Source: Novosphingobium sp. Chol11 (lineage in GTDB: Bacteria > Pseudomonadota > Alphaproteobacteria > Sphingomonadales > Sphingomonadaceae). From it: a DNA stretch of 64,000 bases. Shown here one piece after another: positions 18,845 to 28,262 of the stretch (position 1 is its first letter; every line of letters starts with the position of its first letter). The notes beneath the pieces were generated by a model. It had not been told where the DNA came from. It saw only the letters and a list, made by a program, of their open reading frames with translations, and did not search any database. The translations under genes and the position numbers were made by a program. The stretch lies in contig NZ_OBMU01000002.1 in assembly GCF_900218065.1 (NCBI RefSeq), positions 407,670-471,669 of the forward strand. The letters are read 5' to 3'.

Positions 18845-21229
18845 ATGGGTGTGAAGCGTGTGACGATTTTGGGCGGGCAAGCGGGCGGCAACTATAATGA
18901 TTTTCTGGGTGGGGGCGGTGAAATGGGCGACCGCATCGCCCAGTTCGACTGGTCCGTCACCAGCATCGGCACGATCGATATATGGCCAACCGCCATGAAA
19001 AGCATGCTGGCCTTCGTGCTGCGATCGCCGGTGCCAATCGTCACGCTTTGGGGCGACAAGGGCGTGATGATCTATAATGACGCCTATCGCACGTTCGCGG
19101 GCGGCCGTCATCCCGCTCTGCTGGGCACCAATGTCCTGGAAGGCTGGCACGAGGTTGCCGACTTCAATGCCAATGTGATGCAGAAGGTATACCGCGAAGG
19201 AGGGACGTTGTCCTACCAGGATCAGGAATTGACCCTGATCCGCGACGGCACGCCCAAGCAATTATGGACAGACCTGGAATATTCCCCTGTTCTTGATGAG
19301 GACGGCACAGCGATCGGCGTGGTGGCGATCGTCATCGAGACTACCGAGAAGGTGCTGGCGAACCGCCGCCTTCAGGATGATCGCAACAGGCTCTGGGCGA
19401 TATCGCGCGACCTGCTGCTTGTCTGCACGTTCGACGGACGGATCACAGCGGTCAACCCGTCCGCCACGCGCATGCTGGGCTGGGCGGAGGACGAGATGAT
19501 CGGCCATCAACTTGCCGAGTTCATCCACCCTGCCGACGTGGATCGCACTAGTCAGGAGATTGAGAAACTAGGCGAAGGCATCACGACGCTGGCGTTTGAA
19601 AATCGTTACCGCATGCGCGATGGCGGATACCGGCTGCTCGCCTGGACGGCTGTGCCTGACGCGGGGCGTATCCATGCCGTCGGCCGTGACATCACCGAAG
19701 AACGGCACATGGCGCGAGATCGGGACCGCATCTGGAACCTGTCGCCCGTCCTAAAGGTCGTGACGGACACGCAGGGCCATATCACCGACGTCAATCCGTC
19801 ATGGACGCAGAAGCTGGGCTGGTCGCGCGAAGAGACGCTGGGCAGGCGCAGCACTGACTTTATGGTGGAGGATGAAAACAGCTGGCAGCAGCGAGTAGAT
19901 TCCTTGCGCGGAGGCATGCCGCTGCTGGATTATCGCACCACCTTGCGAACAAAGGATGGCGACCAGCGGATCATTCAGTGGACGACGGTGCCGGAAAACG
20001 AAACCTTCTATGGCTTCGGGCGCGACATCACAGCGGAGGTCGAGGCCGCTGCCGCGCTGGCCGAAGCGGAAGCCGCGCTCCGCCAGTCGCAGAAGATGGA
20101 GGCGGTCGGACAGCTGACAGGTGGCATCGCCCATGACTTCAACAATCTTTTGCAGGGAATCACGGGCAGCCTTGAGATCGTGCAGCGGCGCGTTGCCCAA
20201 GGGCGCGTCGATGAGCTGGACCGTTTCATCAGTGGCGCGTCCACTGCAGCCAACAGGGCGGCTGCGCTGACGCATCGCCTGCTGGCATTTTCCCGCCGGC
20301 AGCCGCTTGATCCCAAGCCCGTGCGCGTCAATGCGCTGGTCGCCTCGATGGAGGATCTGCTCCGGCGCACGAGTGGCGAACGCATCGAATTGGAGTTCGT
20401 GCTGGCAGGCGGGTTGTGGGTTACCAAATGCGACCCGAACCAGTTGGAAAGCGCCATCCTGAACCTCGCGATCAATGCCCGTGACGCGATGCCGGATGGC
20501 GGCAAGCTGACCATCGAGACCTGCAACGCGCATCTGGACCGCGCCTATGTCGCTCGCCAGCGTGGCGTCCGGCCCGGGCAATATGTCTGCCTCTGTGTAA
20601 GCGACACAGGCATCGGCATGAGTGCCGATACCATCAGCAAGGCATTCGAGCCATTTTTCACCACCAAGCCGATCGGGCAGGGCACCGGGCTTGGATTATC
20701 GATGATCTATGGGTTCGCGCAGCAGTCCGAAGGCTATGCGAAAATCTATAGCGAAGTGGGTCAGGGCACGACGTTCAAGCTGTACCTCCCCCGTCATCAT
20801 GGCAGCGCCGAGGATGAGGAGGCGCTTCCAGAACCCGGCCCGATGCATCATGCGGAGGAGGGTGAGGTCGTGCTGGTCGTCGAGGATGAGTCGGTCGTGC
20901 GCGGGCTGATCCTGGAAGAATTGCATGAACTCGGCTACGCCGCGCTGGAGGCTGTCGATGGCACTAGCGGCCTGGAAATGCTGCGGTCAAAGCGGCGGAT
21001 CGACCTGTTGATCACCGACATCGGATTGCCGGGGCTGAACGGCCGCCAACTGGCGGATGCGGCGCGGGAATTGCGGCCGTCGCTCAAGGTCCTGTTCATG
21101 ACCGGCTATGCGGAAAATGCTGCCCTTGCATCGGGTTTTCTGGAGCCCGGCATGGAGATGATCACGAAGCCCTTCGCCATGGAAGCGCTGGCCACCCGGA
21201 TAAGGTCGATGCTTACCGACGCATCCTGA
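18845..21229 (+). CDS. PAS-domain hybrid sensor histidine kinase
   Basis: 794 residues. Three PAS-like units lie at about 30-170 (opening with the DWSVTSIG..WP motif usual in this family), 178-287 and 295-398. A short helical stretch leads to HisKA with phospho-acceptor His430 in GGIAHDFNNLLQG. The HATPase follows: N-box LAINARDAMPDGG near 544, DTGIG at 587-591, and GTGLGLS near 613-619. A C-terminal receiver has the acidic pair ED at 680-681 and phospho-acceptor Asp725. No membrane segment is seen, so it is a soluble sensor. ATG 18845 lacks a clear Shine-Dalgarno, but the FLGGGGEMG segment just after it is conserved in similar kinases, so the longer start is preferred over 18923. No partner regulator is adjacent. 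Confidence 0.92.
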   Translation: MGVKRVTILGGQAGGNYNDFLGGGGEMGDRIAQFDWSVTSIGTIDIWPTAMKSMLAFVLRSPVPIVTLWGDKGVMIYNDAYRTFAGGRHPALLGTNVLEGWHEVADFNANVMQKVYREGGTLSYQDQELTLIRDGTPKQLWTDLEYSPVLDEDGTAIGVVAIVIETTEKVLANRRLQDDRNRLWAISRDLLLVCTFDGRITAVNPSATRMLGWAEDEMIGHQLAEFIHPADVDRTSQEIEKLGEGITTLAFENRYRMRDGGYRLLAWTAVPDAGRIHAVGRDITEERHMARDRDRIWNLSPVLKVVTDTQGHITDVNPSWTQKLGWSREETLGRRSTDFMVEDENSWQQRVDSLRGGMPLLDYRTTLRTKDGDQRIIQWTTVPENETFYGFGRDITAEVEAAAALAEAEAALRQSQKMEAVGQLTGGIAHDFNNLLQGITGSLEIVQRRVAQGRVDELDRFISGASTAANRAAALTHRLLAFSRRQPLDPKPVRVNALVASMEDLLRRTSGERIELEFVLAGGLWVTKCDPNQLESAILNLAINARDAMPDGGKLTIETCNAHLDRAYVARQRGVRPGQYVCLCVSDTGIGMSADTISKAFEPFFTTKPIGQGTGLGLSMIYGFAQQSEGYAKIYSEVGQGTTFKLYLPRHHGSAEDEEALPEPGPMHHAEEGEVVLVVEDESVVRGLILEELHELGYAALEAVDGTSGLEMLRSKRRIDLLITDIGLPGLNGRQLADAARELRPSLKVLFMTGYAENAALASGFLEPGMEMITKPFAMEALATRIRSMLTDAS

Positions 21230-21423
21230 GCCAAGCCGGACGGGATCATCACTCAATACCACGGCGGATCATGGCATGATCCCATCGCCGACTTGTTTGA
21301 AGGTGAACTTGCGGCGGCCGTCCCGCTCGCGATAGCCTGTGTCCAGCACGATCGCCCGTAGACAGGCGACACAGATGCAATGGCTTCGGCTCGAGGGAAA
21401 ACAAGCCTCAAGAGGAGAGAGAG

Positions 21424-23172
21424 ATGACGGACATTCTGATCCGTGGCGGCACTGTGATCGACGGAACAGGCGCGCCCGGTTATCCTGCCGACGTACGCGT
21501 GGCAGGCGGCAGGATCACCGAGATTGGCGCGGGCCTGACCGCCGCCGCCGGTGAGGAGGTCGTCGACGCTGACGGCTGCTATGTGACGCCGGGTTTCATC
21601 GAGAGCCATACCCATTATGACGCGACGATGTGGTGGCAGCCGGACCTTGATCCGCTGCCCGGCAATGGCGCGACTACGGTCATTCTGGGCAATTGCGGAT
21701 TTAGCGCCGCGCCGCTTTCGAAGGAAAAGGCCGCGCAGTTGGAGATGATCAAGATCTTCTCCTTCTTCGAGGATATCCCGTTGAAGCCGTTCCTTCAGAA
21801 CGTCCCCTGGGATTGGGAGAAGTGGTCGGAATATAAGGCATCAATGGCGCGCAACATCAGCCTGCCCGCCAATTACTCCGCCTTCGTCGGTCATATTGCC
21901 CTGCGCCTTGCGGCCATGGGCGTCGAGGCATGGGACCGCGCGGCGACTCCACAGGAAATTGCCCGCATGGCCGAACTGCTGGAGGACGCGCTGGCCGCTG
22001 GCGCTCTTGGCCTGTCGGACAATCTGCACGACCATGATGGCGACGACCGCGCCATTCCCACATTGCTTGCCGATGATGCGGAGTTCGAAGCGCTGTTTTC
22101 CGTGATGGAACGTTACCCCGGCACCACCTACCAGGTCATCATCGACACCTTCATGCGCAAGACCGGGCCTGAGAGTCTGGAACGGCTTGGGCGACTGACG
22201 AAGGGCCGGGCGATCCGGATGCAGGTGGCAGGCGCCGTCCCGACGCTGGAATTCCAGAAGGATATTCTGCCCCGGCTGCAGGAAACGCTTGCGAAGCTGA
22301 AGGAAGAAGGGATCGATGTGTGGCCCGGCTATGCGCATGTTTCGCCGACCAGCACGCTCAGCCTCGTCAAGTCGCTGATCTTCGCCCAGTCCAATGACTA
22401 TGTCTGGCATGAGGTCGTGCTCGCCGAAACGCATGAGGAAAAGGCTCGGTTGCTTGCTGATCCCGATTGGCGGGCGCGGGCGCGGGCGAGCTGGGACACC
22501 AAGGCCTGGCCGCATTCGCCGATGAACAATCCGCAGGACCTTTATCTGCTGGACAGCGAAAATGGCGCTGGGCCGGTAGGCGGGACGCTGAAGGAGTTCG
22601 CGGAAGCGCGTGGGCTGCATCGTTCTGACGCGATGGCGCAGTGGATCCTTGAAAATGGCACCAAATCCACGGTGCACATGGCTCCATTCCCGAAGGACGA
22701 GGACCTGACGATCCAGCTGATGCTGGACCCGCAGACGGTCGGCAATATCTCCGACGCTGGCGCGCATCTTCAAATGCTATGCGGTGGCGGCGAGAATATC
22801 CTGCTCTTCACCAAATATGTCCGCGAAGGGCTGCTCACTTTGGAGCAGGCGATCCATGTGAAGACTGGCAAGCTCGCCAATTTCTTCGGCCTGCATGACA
22901 CGGGCGAGATCAAGGTCGGCCGCCGCGCTGACATTGCCGTGTTCAATCTTGGCGAGGTTGAATATCGCAACATGGAGAAGCGGTTCGACGTGCCCGATGG
23001 TGACGGCGGCACGACGTGGCGCTTCACCCGTCCGGCCGCGCCGATGCGGCTCACGCTGGTGAATGGCGTCAAGACCTTTGACGGCAGCAGCTACACCGGC
23101 GCTCGTCCGGGTGAATATCTGCAACCGACGGCGGCGAATGACGCGCTGGCTTCGTTGGAAGCGGCCGAGTAA
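21424..23172 (+). CDS. N-acyl-D-amino-acid deacylase-like amidohydrolase (copy B)
   Basis: 582 residues from ATG 21424, preceded by AGAGGAGAGAGAG. It shows the same plan as copy A at 8741-10465: RGGTVIDGTGAPGY, metal site FIESHTHYDATMWW at about 58-70, VILGNCGFSAAP, and the C-terminal ISDAGAHLQMLCGGG plus VGRRADIAVFNL. Similarity to copy A is spread over the whole length but far from identical, so these are old paralogues. It is followed by a VOC gene, and the second Coq4-like gene lies convergent 660 bases beyond. Substrate unknown; amide, imide or ring hydrolysis is expected for the superfamily. Confidence 0.9.
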   Translation: MTDILIRGGTVIDGTGAPGYPADVRVAGGRITEIGAGLTAAAGEEVVDADGCYVTPGFIESHTHYDATMWWQPDLDPLPGNGATTVILGNCGFSAAPLSKEKAAQLEMIKIFSFFEDIPLKPFLQNVPWDWEKWSEYKASMARNISLPANYSAFVGHIALRLAAMGVEAWDRAATPQEIARMAELLEDALAAGALGLSDNLHDHDGDDRAIPTLLADDAEFEALFSVMERYPGTTYQVIIDTFMRKTGPESLERLGRLTKGRAIRMQVAGAVPTLEFQKDILPRLQETLAKLKEEGIDVWPGYAHVSPTSTLSLVKSLIFAQSNDYVWHEVVLAETHEEKARLLADPDWRARARASWDTKAWPHSPMNNPQDLYLLDSENGAGPVGGTLKEFAEARGLHRSDAMAQWILENGTKSTVHMAPFPKDEDLTIQLMLDPQTVGNISDAGAHLQMLCGGGENILLFTKYVREGLLTLEQAIHVKTGKLANFFGLHDTGEIKVGRRADIAVFNLGEVEYRNMEKRFDVPDGDGGTTWRFTRPAAPMRLTLVNGVKTFDGSSYTGARPGEYLQPTAANDALASLEAAE

Positions 23173-23181
23173 AAGAAGGGG

Positions 23182-23760
23182 ATGCGGGAGGCTTACGTCT
23201 TCCGCATCCTGCCTTGCGAGAAGGGGATCGGGGATTTGGCTAGATTCGGCGCTATCGACCAGATTGGCATATTGGTGGAAAATCTGGATGCCAGTATCGA
23301 CAGCTGGATCAGTCATTCAGGCGTGGGTCCCTGGACGGTATTCCGCAATGTCGCCCTGGACGGTGAATATCGCGGCCAGCCGACGCGGGTGACGATGCAT
23401 GTCGGATTATCCTATCAGGACGGCGTGCAGATCGAACTGATCGAGGCGACGAATGATGCCCCGTCGCCCTATCGTTCCGATGATGGCGAGCGATTGCTAG
23501 GGCTTCACCATATCGCCCGCATAGTTGATGATCTGGATGCCGCAGTCGGCGCGGCGGTGGAAGGCGGCATGGAATTGCTGTTCTCCGCCCGTAATCCCGC
23601 GACGCGCGTCGCCTATCTGCGCGCTCCGGGTCAGCCCGGACAGTTGTTCGAATTCATCTGCGGCGCGGACATGCGCGGCATGTGCGATGCGGGGATTGCC
23701 GCTGCTCGTAACTGGGACGGAGCCGATCCCGTCACTGTGATTGACTTCGCCGCCGCCTGA
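23182..23760 (+). CDS. VOC-superfamily (glyoxalase/dioxygenase fold) protein
   Basis: 192 residues from ATG 23182; a TTG at 23236 (behind GAGAAGGGGATCGGGGA) would give a 174-residue protein starting directly at the domain (ARFGAIDQIGILVENLDASID). Two beta-alpha-beta-beta-beta modules are visible: QIGILVENLDASIDSWISHSG and later GLHHIARIVDDLDAAVGAAVEGG, with VQIELIEA and QLFEFICG strands that carry the metal-ligand Glu positions. This matches glyoxalase/methylmalonyl-CoA-epimerase-like VOC enzymes of unknown substrate. It lies 9 bases after amidohydrolase B and is probably cotranscribed. Confidence 0.85.
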   Translation: MREAYVFRILPCEKGIGDLARFGAIDQIGILVENLDASIDSWISHSGVGPWTVFRNVALDGEYRGQPTRVTMHVGLSYQDGVQIELIEATNDAPSPYRSDDGERLLGLHHIARIVDDLDAAVGAAVEGGMELLFSARNPATRVAYLRAPGQPGQLFEFICGADMRGMCDAGIAAARNWDGADPVTVIDFAAA

Positions 23761-23795
23761 CGGCGACTTTCCATGATTGAAAGCAAAAGAGCTAT

Positions 23796-23824
23796 GCGCT
23801 GCCCCTGACATACAGGGACAGCGC
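23796..23824. terminator. Bidirectional hairpin between convergent genes
   Basis: GCGCTGCCCCTG (23796-23807) and CAGGGACAGCGC (23813-23824) form a stem around the loop ACATA. It sits between the VOC stop (23760) and the end of the Coq4B gene (23834). Read on the minus strand it is followed by CTCTTTTGC, a short T-rich stretch, so it best serves Coq4B. Confidence 0.6.
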
Positions 23825-23833
23825 CGCTTGGAC

Positions 23834-24727
23834 TTACTCCGCCGCCATGGAGGTCATGCCTTGGTGGTTTGGTCTCGGGTCTTCGCTGATCGCGGTGGTC
23901 CATGCCCACTCACCTGACTTGGGCGGGTTGGTGATGCCGAACTCCTCGCGAATGTCCTGCACCTGCCAATCGAGATAGTCGCGATAGGGGATGAGGAAGA
24001 GCGGATGCTTCCAGTTCCGGCCCTGCGCTGCGCCGATGTCCTCCGCTTCAAGTTCCACCTTGACGGCCTCTGGATAGAAGAGGCCGCTTTTCATCATCGT
24101 CTTGGCACGCAGATAAGAGCTGACGCGGTTGAAGAAGGACGCGAGTTCGGGCACGAAATATTGATAGAGTGCCCGCATATTGGCTGCGATCAGGGCAACC
24201 TCGCCGGCATGATTGGTCTCAAAGCCCGTGATCATATGTTCAATGTCATGGGTATGGGTCCGCTCCTTCATGTAGAAGTCGAAGTCGGTTTTGATCTCCA
24301 TACCCTGGAAGAAATGATCCATATTATAGCCGCTGTTAACGACAAAGTCGTAGATCACGGCGCGGAGGGTTCCGGGTTCCGCGCCTGCGAGTTCCTCGGT
24401 CTTGAACAGTGAGACCTTCTTTCCATCCAGCCATGATTTGAACTCGGGTAGCCGTGCTTTTTCTTCCTCGAACAGCTGGAAGATGCGGGGCCAGTCCTCC
24501 AGTTCCATCAGTATTTTCACGACGTCGGGAATATAGGCTGTATTGGGTAATTCTGCGCCGTTCCGCCGCAGCATTTCCTGTGCGATCAGAGCCCGTAATT
24601 GCGGATGGTTGAGATAGGGCGAGGAACTGATCAGGACCGAGCTTTCGGTCGTGAAACCCGGCCCCGACCCGTTATAATATGCAAAATCCGCGCTGCTCAC
24701 GCGCGCTGAAATGTCGTTTTCCATCAT
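23834..24727 (-). CDS. Coq4-like protein (copy B)
   Basis: 297 residues from ATG 24727 (or the adjacent ATG 24724), preceded by GAGGAGAGAG. His160-Asp161-Ile-Glu-His164 followed by Glu176 gives the exact HDxxHx11E COQ4 signature (HTHDIEHMITG then HAGEVAL). The N-terminal region SSVLISSSPYLNHPQLRALI and MLRRNGAELP parallels copy A at 10462-11316, which confirms paralogy. The gene starts 22 bases after the TonB receptor stop, so it is probably the last gene of a receptor-Coq4B unit. A role in ubiquinone synthesis is unlikely in this position; a related ring-acid decarboxylation or hydroxylation in catabolism is a guess. Confidence 0.8.
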   Translation of the reverse strand: MMENDISARVSSADFAYYNGSGPGFTTESSVLISSSPYLNHPQLRALIAQEMLRRNGAELPNTAYIPDVVKILMELEDWPRIFQLFEEEKARLPEFKSWLDGKKVSLFKTEELAGAEPGTLRAVIYDFVVNSGYNMDHFFQGMEIKTDFDFYMKERTHTHDIEHMITGFETNHAGEVALIAANMRALYQYFVPELASFFNRVSSYLRAKTMMKSGLFYPEAVKVELEAEDIGAAQGRNWKHPLFLIPYRDYLDWQVQDIREEFGITNPPKSGEWAWTTAISEDPRPNHQGMTSMAAE

Positions 24728-24749
24728 CTCTCTCCTCTACATTCTGTCT

Positions 24750-27218
24750 TCAGAAACTTACCCCAAGCTCGACACCATAGGTCCGCCCGCGCTCGTAGCT
24801 GGTTATGAGTTGCAGGACGGGCGACCCGAATGGATTATATTGCTGATTGAACAGGTTCTGGCCGAACAAAGAGAGCGACGCTTTCGCTCCGCCCAAGGGC
24901 ATGTCCACCCAGCCGATCCGTCCATCGACCAGCCAATATGCCTTGGTGTAGGCGTAGCGATTCAGGTCGGCGCTATTGCCTGCAAGGTCGAAGAAGGGTG
25001 TCGAGACGAGTGGCGCGCGGCTGCGATAACGCCCGTCCACCCGAGCCGAGATATGGCCGCCCATGTTCATGTCCGGGCTGTCATACTGGACGGAGGCGCG
25101 GCCCTGCCATTTGGAAGCGAAAGTGGTGCGTGCAATATCGGCAACTTCGACCCCGTTCAGGATGAAGCTCTTATAATCAAGGTCAGTGTAGCTCAAATTG
25201 CCGCTGAGCGTTACCCCCCGTACCGGAACCAGGTCCGCCTCAAGCTCGAAGCCCTTGATGCTCGCCTTGCCCGCATTGTCGAAGAACTGGCGGCCGTTGA
25301 TGAAGTTCTGGGTCTGAAGGTCCTTATAGTCGCTGTAGAACAGGGCGATGTTGGTCCGCAGCCTGTTGCCCCAGCTTTGCGTCTTCAGGCCAAGCTCATA
25401 GGCGGTCAGCGTTTCCGGCTTATAGGGGATGCCGCTCAAGATGCCGCCGGTCACATAGCCAGTGGAGACCTTGCCATAGGCGGTTACATTATTGTTCGGC
25501 CTCCATGTCAGGATGGCCGCCCAGGTCGCCTTCTTGTAATCGACCTTATAGTCACCGACGCCCAGCTGCCCGCCTTGGCCGCCTGATACGGCGAAGATCC
25601 GGTTTTCGCGCTTGTCGATGGTGTAACGCAGGCCGCCGGTCAGATCGAGCGTGTCGGTCAGATGGTAGGTGAGCTGGCCATAGGCTGCGTAGCTGTCATT
25701 GATGGCGCGGGTGCGGGTCAGGCCGCTGCCGAATATGCTGTCGAGCGATGGGTTGAAGTCCGCCGCATCAATGACTCCGTCGCCATTGATGTCGGCGGCA
25801 ACTGGCCCGACCGGTAGGTTGGGAATGACGCCCACGGTCGATGTATTTAGGACAACGCCGTTCGCGACGGGCTGAAAAATACCCAATATGTCTGTCGCCG
25901 GGGTATTTTCATGGAAGTAAAAGAGGCCCGCAGTCAGGTCGAATGCTTCAGATGTGACTTGGACCTGAAATTCCTGGGTGAATTGTTTCTGGCTGGTCGA
26001 TCGGGATGTCAGCAGGGAAAAGAAGGAATCATTTGGATTAGGAGCATTGTCAGGGTCGACCACAAACGGGATATTGCCAGCCAGCAGCGCCTGCAGTTGT
26101 TCGGTCGTGAACCGCAGCCCTCCGGTGGCGCCAAGGTCGTAGATGTTCGGGTCCTGTCGGAACTTGCGAAAGGCAGTGATGCTCTTGAGCGTGATCTCAT
26201 CGCTCACGGGATAGGTGAAAGTGAGGCTATGCCCTTGCGTCACCACATGTTCCGCGCTCGTGGCATTGGCGACGGAGGTCAGCCGGTCGGTCGAGATATT
26301 GGTGATCCCGCCGAACAGCGGTTGGAAAGCGATGATCGGCGCCAGCAATTGGCCTGATGCATCCGGGATGACGCCGAAGCTTTGTATCGCGCGGCCGGTG
26401 GAACGGGCATCGGTATAGTCGAAGCGATAGTCGGCAGTGAGGTCGCCCAAATCCAGTCTTGCCGCGACGCCTATACCATCGACATTGCGTTCGCCCAGCC
26501 GGTCGGCAATGCGTTGCACGCCGAAGGACGGATCGCGCTGGCGCAGGTCTATCGTGCGGCCCCCCAGCCGGTTGCGATAATCGCCCTCAATCTCGTCGTG
26601 CAGATAGGACAGCTTGACCGACAAAGGGCCGAAGGCGGGCAGGTCGACGGAGACTTTCGTGCGAAACGCATCATAATTGCCATAGGAAATGGTCCCGCGA
26701 ACCCCGAACTCACCCGATGGAGCTGCCGTCACAAGGCTGATTGCGCCGCTGGTGGCGTTGCGACCGAACAGGGTTCCCTGTGGGCCGCGTAGCACTTCGA
26801 CGCGTTGGATGTCGGACAGATCGAAGATCGATCCTACCGTTCGCCCGATATAGACGCCGTCCAGATAGATGCCGACCTTTGGATCCACGGCATTGTTAGA
26901 GGTGCCGGATGCCACGCCACGTATAATGATGGTGGGATTGGATTGCAGGCCCTGCGTGTTGATCTGAAGGCTGGGCGCCAGTCCGGCCAGGTTGCGGACA
27001 TTGGTGACGCGCAGCTGGTCGAGCTGCTCCGCGCCGATCGCGGTCACGGCCACGGGCACCTTTTGCAGGCTCTCCTCGCGCCTTTGCGCCGTCACGATGA
27101 TGTCGGCCAGCTGCCCTTGAACCGTGGCCTGCCCGGCCGGGTCGGCAGTCTGCGCCAGGGCCGCTGTCGTGGCGGACGATGATATGCCCGCTAACGCAAC
27201 GGCAATGAATGAACGCAT
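24750..27218 (-). CDS. TonB-dependent outer membrane receptor with EF-hand-like loop
   Basis: 822 residues from ATG 27218 after AAGGGGATTGCC. A signal peptide runs to ALAQ at about residue 23. A plug domain follows, with a TonB-box-like region near DIIVTAQRREESLQKVP, then the 22-strand barrel ending in a C-terminal Phe (YGVELGVSF). It belongs to the large sphingomonad receptor group often linked to xenobiotic and steroid clusters. At about residues 474-486 the sequence DINGDGVIDAADF is a canonical calcium-binding EF-hand/dockerin-type loop, unusual in such a receptor and probably in an extracellular loop. The gene is upstream of Coq4B in the same direction; a 294-base gap separates it from the XRE regulator. 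Confidence 0.93.
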   Translation of the reverse strand: MRSFIAVALAGISSSATTAALAQTADPAGQATVQGQLADIIVTAQRREESLQKVPVAVTAIGAEQLDQLRVTNVRNLAGLAPSLQINTQGLQSNPTIIIRGVASGTSNNAVDPKVGIYLDGVYIGRTVGSIFDLSDIQRVEVLRGPQGTLFGRNATSGAISLVTAAPSGEFGVRGTISYGNYDAFRTKVSVDLPAFGPLSVKLSYLHDEIEGDYRNRLGGRTIDLRQRDPSFGVQRIADRLGERNVDGIGVAARLDLGDLTADYRFDYTDARSTGRAIQSFGVIPDASGQLLAPIIAFQPLFGGITNISTDRLTSVANATSAEHVVTQGHSLTFTYPVSDEITLKSITAFRKFRQDPNIYDLGATGGLRFTTEQLQALLAGNIPFVVDPDNAPNPNDSFFSLLTSRSTSQKQFTQEFQVQVTSEAFDLTAGLFYFHENTPATDILGIFQPVANGVVLNTSTVGVIPNLPVGPVAADINGDGVIDAADFNPSLDSIFGSGLTRTRAINDSYAAYGQLTYHLTDTLDLTGGLRYTIDKRENRIFAVSGGQGGQLGVGDYKVDYKKATWAAILTWRPNNNVTAYGKVSTGYVTGGILSGIPYKPETLTAYELGLKTQSWGNRLRTNIALFYSDYKDLQTQNFINGRQFFDNAGKASIKGFELEADLVPVRGVTLSGNLSYTDLDYKSFILNGVEVADIARTTFASKWQGRASVQYDSPDMNMGGHISARVDGRYRSRAPLVSTPFFDLAGNSADLNRYAYTKAYWLVDGRIGWVDMPLGGAKASLSLFGQNLFNQQYNPFGSPVLQLITSYERGRTYGVELGVSF

Positions 27219-27512
27219 GGCAATCCCCTTCCTTTCGTCGGGCGATGCCATCCCTCGATACGGCCGCACTCCCAGTTAAGAGCCCGGACCTTCGACCGCG
27301 GCCAAATGCGCCTATGCGCATCCGGCAACGGACGCTTGGCGGTGTGCCGCCATTATCTTCTTCCTGATGCAGCCTGGTCGCCGGCACATGGCCGCGAGCC
27401 CTTTCTGCATCCTCTCCTGATAGCGTCAGCCAACGATCAGCTCTTCGGCCGCGCTATCTTGTTTGCATGCAGCGTGTCTTGAAATGATCCCTTCGTCAAG
27501 CACCATCAGCGA

Positions 27513-28262
27513 TCAACGTGGTATGAGCGGAGTGACTGGCGACGCCACCGCCAGGATGGCGTGCCATTCGCCCGGCAGAGCGGACGTGCGGCGGTCCACC
27601 TGCGCGATTTCACGCAATTCCGCCCTGAACCGTTCGATCCGTTCAGCAACGCGCGCGATGCCGACGGGCGAGAGTTTGACGGTTTCGACTCCGAAGATCG
27701 TATCGGGATCGCCATAATCCAGATTGAAGAACAGATGCTTCATATGCTGCTCGAAATGTCGCCGCATTGGTTCGCGTTGCCATACGTGCGCGGGGTCTAG
27801 CCGTGCGCGGAGCCGTCCTCCGGGCAGCCGGTCGATGAGGGCCAGCCTTTCCAGCCTTTCGACATGCTGTGCGATATGTTCGGGCGGAATGCCGAACCCC
27901 TCCTCGGCCTCCGACACCGGCCATCCCGTGACAATGATGAAGAAGACAGTCGATAGTTCAGGGCTGGCGGTCAGCGCTTTTTCCTGGGCGAGCGTGAGCT
28001 TGTCGGATGACCGGTCGCGGACAGCCGCCTCCTCGGCGATTTCGGTAAGGGTGGTATCGGCGAGAGCGCACAGTTGCGACAAAGTGCGCAGGCCAAGGCC
28101 CCGGCCGTGCAGCCATCTCTTCACCGTTGCGGTGCCCACACCCAGCTTTTGCGAAACATCTGCCTGGGTGAGTCCCGCCGCTCTCAATCGGCGGCGCAAC
28201 GCCGCGAGCAGGAGTTCATGTTCCATGCCGAAGGGGTCGCTGGAGGGATGAGGGGGGCTCAT
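27513..28262 (-). CDS. XRE-type helix-turn-helix regulator
   Basis: 249 residues from ATG 28262, which overlaps the stop of the 54-residue ORF by one base (TGATG) and has AAAGGGA at good spacing. The HTH_3 domain is at about residues 15-70: AALRRRLRAAGLTQADVSQK, LGVGTATVKRW, LGLRTLSQLCALADTTLTEI. The C-terminal 170 residues form an uncharacterised helical domain without obvious ligand motifs. Similar XRE regulators with this extended C-terminus occur in sphingomonads beside TonB receptor genes. It faces toward the receptor and Coq4B genes and may control them. Confidence 0.88.
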   Translation of the reverse strand: MSPPHPSSDPFGMEHELLLAALRRRLRAAGLTQADVSQKLGVGTATVKRWLHGRGLGLRTLSQLCALADTTLTEIAEEAAVRDRSSDKLTLAQEKALTASPELSTVFFIIVTGWPVSEAEEGFGIPPEHIAQHVERLERLALIDRLPGGRLRARLDPAHVWQREPMRRHFEQHMKHLFFNLDYGDPDTIFGVETVKLSPVGIARVAERIERFRAELREIAQVDRRTSALPGEWHAILAVASPVTPLIPR

